The notes below the pieces were generated by a model, which ran no database searches, was not told the DNA's origin, and was given only the letters and a program-made list of their open reading frames with translations. DNA of 64,000 nt from Acidobacteriota bacterium (lineage in GTDB: Bacteria; Acidobacteriota; Terriglobia; UBA7540), in NCBI GenBank assembly GCA_004298155.1, contig SCRD01000024.1:62001-126000 (forward strand), written 5' to 3'. Position 1 is the stretch's first letter. Each line of letters opens with the position of its first letter. Positions 60,586 to 64,000 of the stretch are shown here, one piece after another. Both the position numbers and the translations under genes were made by a program.

Positions 60586-61635
60586 CTACTTTAGACTGTT
60601 CATCACTTCGTCGAGCACTTTCTTCGGCGGGCGCACGGAAGACTCAGGAAGAGTAGCCAGAGGTTCATCAACAAAATTCAGCAGCTCCATAAAGTTTGGC
60701 TTCTGGGTATCCAGATAGAATAGACCGGTCACAATTTCTCCCTTGTCGTGGGCTTCCATCAGTATCTTCAGAGCTTCCGTCTTGTTGGTGGGATCGAAAT
60801 CAGCATTCAACTTCTTCAGGAGCAGACGGGAACCGTCGTGAAGGGTGATTTCGGTAGTCGTTCCAGGATCATAGTCAACTACGATGTCTTCAAAGAAAGG
60901 GATGTAACTTACATCTCCAACTGGCGCATCGTGGTCGCGGACGTAGCTGTAGCTTTTCGTCGACCCCACGTGGTCGTTGAAAGTGACGCACGGCGAAATT
61001 ACGTCCAGCATCACGGTTCCGTGATGGCCGAGCGCCCCTTGCAGCAATGCCATCAATTGCTTCTTGTCACCGGAAAACGAACGGCCCACGTAGGTTGCTC
61101 CCAGCATAATGGCAAGCGCGCACGTATCGATGGGTGGCAGGTCGTTGATCACGCCGTTTTTCAATGTTGAACCCAGGTCAGCGGTTGCCGAAAACTGGCC
61201 TTTGGTCAGCCCATAGACTCCATTATCTTCGATAATGTAAATCATCGGAAGATTGCGGCGCATCAGATGGATGAACTGCCCAACTCCAATGGAGGCCGTG
61301 TCACCATCCCCGCTTACACCGATGGAAATCAGGTTGCGGTTTGCGAGCATCGTGCCGGTGGCAATTGATGGCATGCGGCCGTGTACCGAGTTGAATCCAT
61401 GTGAGGTCGAAAGAAAATAGGCAGGACTTTTCGAAGAGCATCCAATTCCTGATAGCTTGGCCACGCGGTGCGGTTCAACGCCGAGTTCGTAACAGGCCTC
61501 GATGATGCGCTCTGAAATGGCGTTGTGGCCGCAACCGGCGCACAGCGTGCTCTTGTTGCCCTTGTAGTCGGAAGGCCCCAGGCCGATTCGGTTCAATTTT
61601 TGCGGCGGGGATGGCGGAACGACAGTCGTAGACAT
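60586..61635 (-). CDS. korB: 2-oxoacid:ferredoxin oxidoreductase, beta subunit
   Basis: Thiamine-diphosphate-binding subunit of 349 residues, partner of the larger subunit encoded just upstream. The TPP motif GDGDTASIGVGQFIHLMRRN (about 117-136) with DNGVYGLTKGQ; N-terminal LCAGCGHNAISERI and GIGCSS provide cysteines for a [4Fe-4S] cluster. It has the PISPCVTFNDH-like block (here ISPCVTFND). Oxidises 2-oxoglutarate or a related acid and reduces ferredoxin. ATG 61635 follows the korA stop by one base; the longer frame would overlap it. Substrate is inferred from the two-subunit KorAB layout. Confidence 0.92.
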   Translation of the reverse strand: MSTTVVPPSPPQKLNRIGLGPSDYKGNKSTLCAGCGHNAISERIIEACYELGVEPHRVAKLSGIGCSSKSPAYFLSTSHGFNSVHGRMPSIATGTMLANRNLISIGVSGDGDTASIGVGQFIHLMRRNLPMIYIIEDNGVYGLTKGQFSATADLGSTLKNGVINDLPPIDTCALAIMLGATYVGRSFSGDKKQLMALLQGALGHHGTVMLDVISPCVTFNDHVGSTKSYSYVRDHDAPVGDVSYIPFFEDIVVDYDPGTTTEITLHDGSRLLLKKLNADFDPTNKTEALKILMEAHDKGEIVTGLFYLDTQKPNFMELLNFVDEPLATLPESSVRPPKKVLDEVMNSLK

Positions 61636-61636
61636 T

Positions 61637-63484
61637 TTACTTCTTGCCCTCCTGTGAAACAATCTCGTCTGTTACGCTGCGAGCGTCGATCGGAACTCCC
61701 TTATAGTGGCGGATGCTGTGGATTTTGGGGATATCCTCCGCATCAGCTTCGATTCGCAAAAGCTCATATACCTGGCCGTCGCGGTTCTGCTCGACCACGT
61801 AGACCCGCTGGTACCGGCGAATAAAGTCCATGATCCGCTCGGAAAAAGGGAATGCCCGGATGCGGCAATAACTGACCGGCAGATCGTATTCCTGCCTCAA
61901 CTGGTCGAGCGATTCCACGATGGCCCAGTGCGTCGATCCGTAAGCGATGATACCGATTTCCGCACCGTCTGATTCCTGTAGCACCGGGCCGGGCATCCGC
62001 TTGCGCGCCGTTTCGAACTTTCTCGATAGCCGGTCCATGTTATTGACGTAATCTTCAGGCCGCTCGCTATAAATGGCCCGCTCATTGTGTCCGCTACCGC
62101 GCGTAAAATAAGCGGCTTTAGGGTGTTTTGTGCCAGGGAGTGTTCGATACCCGATGCCATCGCCGTCAACATCCCGGTAACGTTCGAATCCGCCCAGGCG
62201 CTCCAAATCTTTCGCGTTGAGGACCTTGCCACGGTTCATCGGTTTCGCAGGGTAAGGAAACGGATCGGACATCCAGTTGTTCATGCCCAGGTCAAGGTCG
62301 CTCATCACAAAGACCGGCGTCTGGAATTCTTCCGCCAGGTCAAAGGCCTCAACGGCCATGCTGAAGCATTCCTCTACTGAGGCGGGCAGGAGCATCAGGT
62401 GCCTTGTATCGCCATGCGAGAGGAAAGCGTTCTTGAGAATATCGCCCTGTTGCGTACGGGTTGGAAGCCCCGTGGAAGGGCCGGTGCGTTGAATGTCAAA
62501 AATCACGGCCGGAATTTCCGCGTAATAACCCAGGCCAACGAACTCCGCCATCAGAGAAATGCCGGGGCCGGATGTTGCCGTCATGGCCCGGGCGCCAGCC
62601 CACCCTGCTCCCATTGCCATGCCAATGGCCGCCAGCTCATCCTCCGCCTGCACGATCGCGAACGTAGCCTTGCCGGTTACAGGATCCATGCGGTAACGCT
62701 TCATGTAACTCGCCAACGATTCCGCCAGCGATGAGGAAGGTGTAATGGGATACCACGTGCAGACAGTAACACCAGCGAACATCGCTCCCAGTGCGGCGGC
62801 TGCGTTGCCGTCGATAATGATTTTCCCTCGCGTCGCGTCCATGCGCTCCAGGTAAAATCGTCCGCGTTTGGGAAGGTTCTTCTCGGCATATTCGTAGCCC
62901 ACCCGCGCAGCGTTGAAGTTCAGATCCACGGCACTGGGCTTCTTCATGAAATGTTGCTTGAGCGCTTCGTGAATCTCTCCCATGGGGATGCCCAGCAGTT
63001 TGGCAAGCACCCCGTCGTAGATCATGTTCCTGACAAGCTTTCGCAGCTTTGCATTCGGGCAGACCGGGGCCACCAGCGCATCAAAGGGCACGGGATAGAA
63101 AATCACATCATCCCGAAGCCGCTGCAAATTCAACTTTTCATCAAATACAGCGCTTGCACCCGCCCTCAGCGACAACACGTCTTCTTCTGCTGTCTCCGGG
63201 TTCATGGCAACCAGGAAGTCAATCTCCTTACGCCGGGCGATATAACCATTTTTGGATGCACGGATCGTGTACCACGTAGGCAGCCCTGCGATGTTTGATG
63301 GAAATAGGTTCTTTCCAGAGACGGGGATGCCCATCCGAAAGATGGACCGCAACAGGACAGTGTTGGCGCTCTGGCTGCCAGAACCATTCACAGTGGCCAC
63401 CTGAATACTCAAATCATTGATAACTTTCTCGTGTCTGGAAGTAGTAGTTGAGGCTACCTTGACAGCAAGGTCAGTAGTTCCCAT
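61637..63484 (-). CDS. korA: 2-oxoacid:ferredoxin oxidoreductase, fused gamma-alpha subunit
   Basis: 615 residues. The gamma domain comes first (about 20-195: SIQVATVNGSGSQSANTVLL, a glycine-rich CoA-binding loop, and AMNPETAEEDV). The alpha pyrimidine-binding domain follows (about 220-460: GNAAAALGAMFAGVTVCTWYPITPSSSLAE, seen as successive motifs, then ATSGPGISLMAEFVGLGYYA and RTGPSTGLPTRTQQGD). A transketolase-C domain closes it (about 510-600). This fused layout is that of two-subunit KorAB of the aerobic or Hydrogenobacter/Mycobacterium type. GAGG seven bases upstream of ATG 63484. Probably transcribed with korB from a promoter about 200 bases away. Confidence 0.93.
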   Translation of the reverse strand: MGTTDLAVKVASTTTSRHEKVINDLSIQVATVNGSGSQSANTVLLRSIFRMGIPVSGKNLFPSNIAGLPTWYTIRASKNGYIARRKEIDFLVAMNPETAEEDVLSLRAGASAVFDEKLNLQRLRDDVIFYPVPFDALVAPVCPNAKLRKLVRNMIYDGVLAKLLGIPMGEIHEALKQHFMKKPSAVDLNFNAARVGYEYAEKNLPKRGRFYLERMDATRGKIIIDGNAAAALGAMFAGVTVCTWYPITPSSSLAESLASYMKRYRMDPVTGKATFAIVQAEDELAAIGMAMGAGWAGARAMTATSGPGISLMAEFVGLGYYAEIPAVIFDIQRTGPSTGLPTRTQQGDILKNAFLSHGDTRHLMLLPASVEECFSMAVEAFDLAEEFQTPVFVMSDLDLGMNNWMSDPFPYPAKPMNRGKVLNAKDLERLGGFERYRDVDGDGIGYRTLPGTKHPKAAYFTRGSGHNERAIYSERPEDYVNNMDRLSRKFETARKRMPGPVLQESDGAEIGIIAYGSTHWAIVESLDQLRQEYDLPVSYCRIRAFPFSERIMDFIRRYQRVYVVEQNRDGQVYELLRIEADAEDIPKIHSIRHYKGVPIDARSVTDEIVSQEGKK

Positions 63485-63942
63485 GAATATCCTCGACGAA
63501 AAATAGGGATGGTTTAATACTAACGTTCATTCCGATTTGCCTTTTAAATAATTCGGCTCATCGATGACGCCAACAATGGCTTTGAGCTTCTCGAAGAGGG
63601 CTGGGGGTGTAAGGCGTCGAATCGCGGTGGGTCCTCTACCTGATTTTCGCCCGGCTCTCGCAGCCAACATACGGCTGTGTAAGCTCTCACGAAAATCATA
63701 ACACAATTATGCAGGCTGTAAAAACCATTGCACCCTGCAAAACTGCATTGTGCAAGCACCATCCATTCAATCCTACCGGTTGATAAGAATACACCTCAAC
63801 ACCCTGGCCCACAATACCCTGAGCATCTCCGATAGGTTCACGAGAAGCAATAATGAGTTCTCTGCCCTTTGCTCATCAAAGAGCATTCAGCTTGACACGC
63901 GCCCTTGAATAGCTGCACTTTGCAGATTAGGGAGGCTTGCCC
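63485..63942. other. Divergent intergenic region and korA leader
   Basis: About 460 bases without a recognisable gene. It holds the korA promoter and a leader of about 200 nt that includes a short CAGCC/GGCTG hairpin (about 63661-63676). An AT-richer stretch follows toward the plus-strand start at 63943. Confidence 0.5.
63695..63722 (-). promoter_or_regulatory. Probable korAB promoter
   Basis: On the minus strand TTTACA (63717-63722), 16-bp spacer, TATGAT (63695-63700) preceded by TGT (extended -10). Start codon 210 bases downstream. Confidence 0.55.
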
Positions 63943-64000
63943 GTGAATCATCCGCCAAAGGCGTACATGCCTCCTTCGATTAAAAGAACCATGTCGACGC
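63943..64000 (+). CDS. Possible start of a gene running off the window
   Basis: GTG at 63943 with GGGAGG seven bases ahead opens a frame that stays open to the last base (19 codons: NHPPKAYMPPSIKRTMST). The ribosome site is good and the frame lies divergent from korA, but too little sequence is present to name a product. Confidence 0.4.
   Translation, partial: MNHPPKAYMPPSIKRTMST

Overview
The window reads like a chromosomal segment of an Acidobacteriota bacterium, probably Terriglobia-like. This is inferred from gene content, not from a marker gene. The pointers are a very large Oar-like receptor with an N-terminal carboxypeptidase-regulatory domain, a BlaI/BlaR1 pair whose sensor carries a TonB C-terminal domain and Gly-Val repeats, TAT-exported esterase and glycosidase genes, a matrixin-like protease next to repeats encoding Asn-Glu-Pro-Glu, and fairly high GC. 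No rRNA or tRNA gene was recognised. One SRP RNA gene is present.

Layout. 1-3640 (minus): stress block with two hsp20 genes and clpB, which is cut by the window edge. 3920-5050 (plus): two adjacent peroxiredoxin genes, each interrupted by an in-frame TGA exactly where the peroxidatic cysteine should be, each followed by a SECIS-like hairpin. This tandem selenoprotein operon is the most striking feature. 5457-8246: a large UPF0182 membrane protein. 8372-11211: blaI-blaR1/TonB behind a palindromic operator. 11651-12058: queF. 12252-16460: dnaK, a small CxxC protein, dnaJ and hspR. 16597-20528: a DnaC-like ATPase, rpsA, an HU-type gene and a HIT protein. 20667-23996: Oar-like receptor. 24589-34421: a UvrC-like protein without the C-terminal nuclease, a class A PBP, thiL, a double alpha/beta-hydrolase, an M23 peptidase, a MEDS-domain protein and an SDR. 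34516-35731: a frameshifted matrixin-like protease and a short direct repeat. 36171-45311 (minus): ten overlapping genes for a combined type II secretion / type IV pilus-like machine (secretin, two pseudopilins, GspF, GspE, PilM, PilN, PilO, a PilP-like protein and a third pilin-like protein). 45498-48857: a DUF1059 protein, a Lys-rich secreted peptide and a GH2 glycosidase. 49194-56351: cytochrome c maturation cluster ccmE-F-H-I-like-X-A-B-C-D, with a CxxxY-type CcmE. 56542-60478: a glycine-zipper lipoprotein, SRP RNA and dnaX-ybaB-recR. 60586-63484 (minus): korA-korB.

How the parts fit. The hsp20 and dnaK promoters share an identically placed element inside a consensus promoter, and the dnaK operon encodes HspR, so one regulator may control chaperones on both sides of the peroxiredoxin operon. 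The peroxiredoxin pair would detoxify peroxides, one as an exported (perhaps lipid-anchored) protein and one in the cytoplasm. The ccm cluster implies respiratory c-type cytochromes. korAB supplies ferredoxin-linked 2-oxoacid oxidation. The secretion operon, receptor, GH2 enzyme and esterase suit a polymer-degrading heterotroph.

Starts were chosen from Shine-Dalgarno spacing and family length, so several differ from the longest possible frame.
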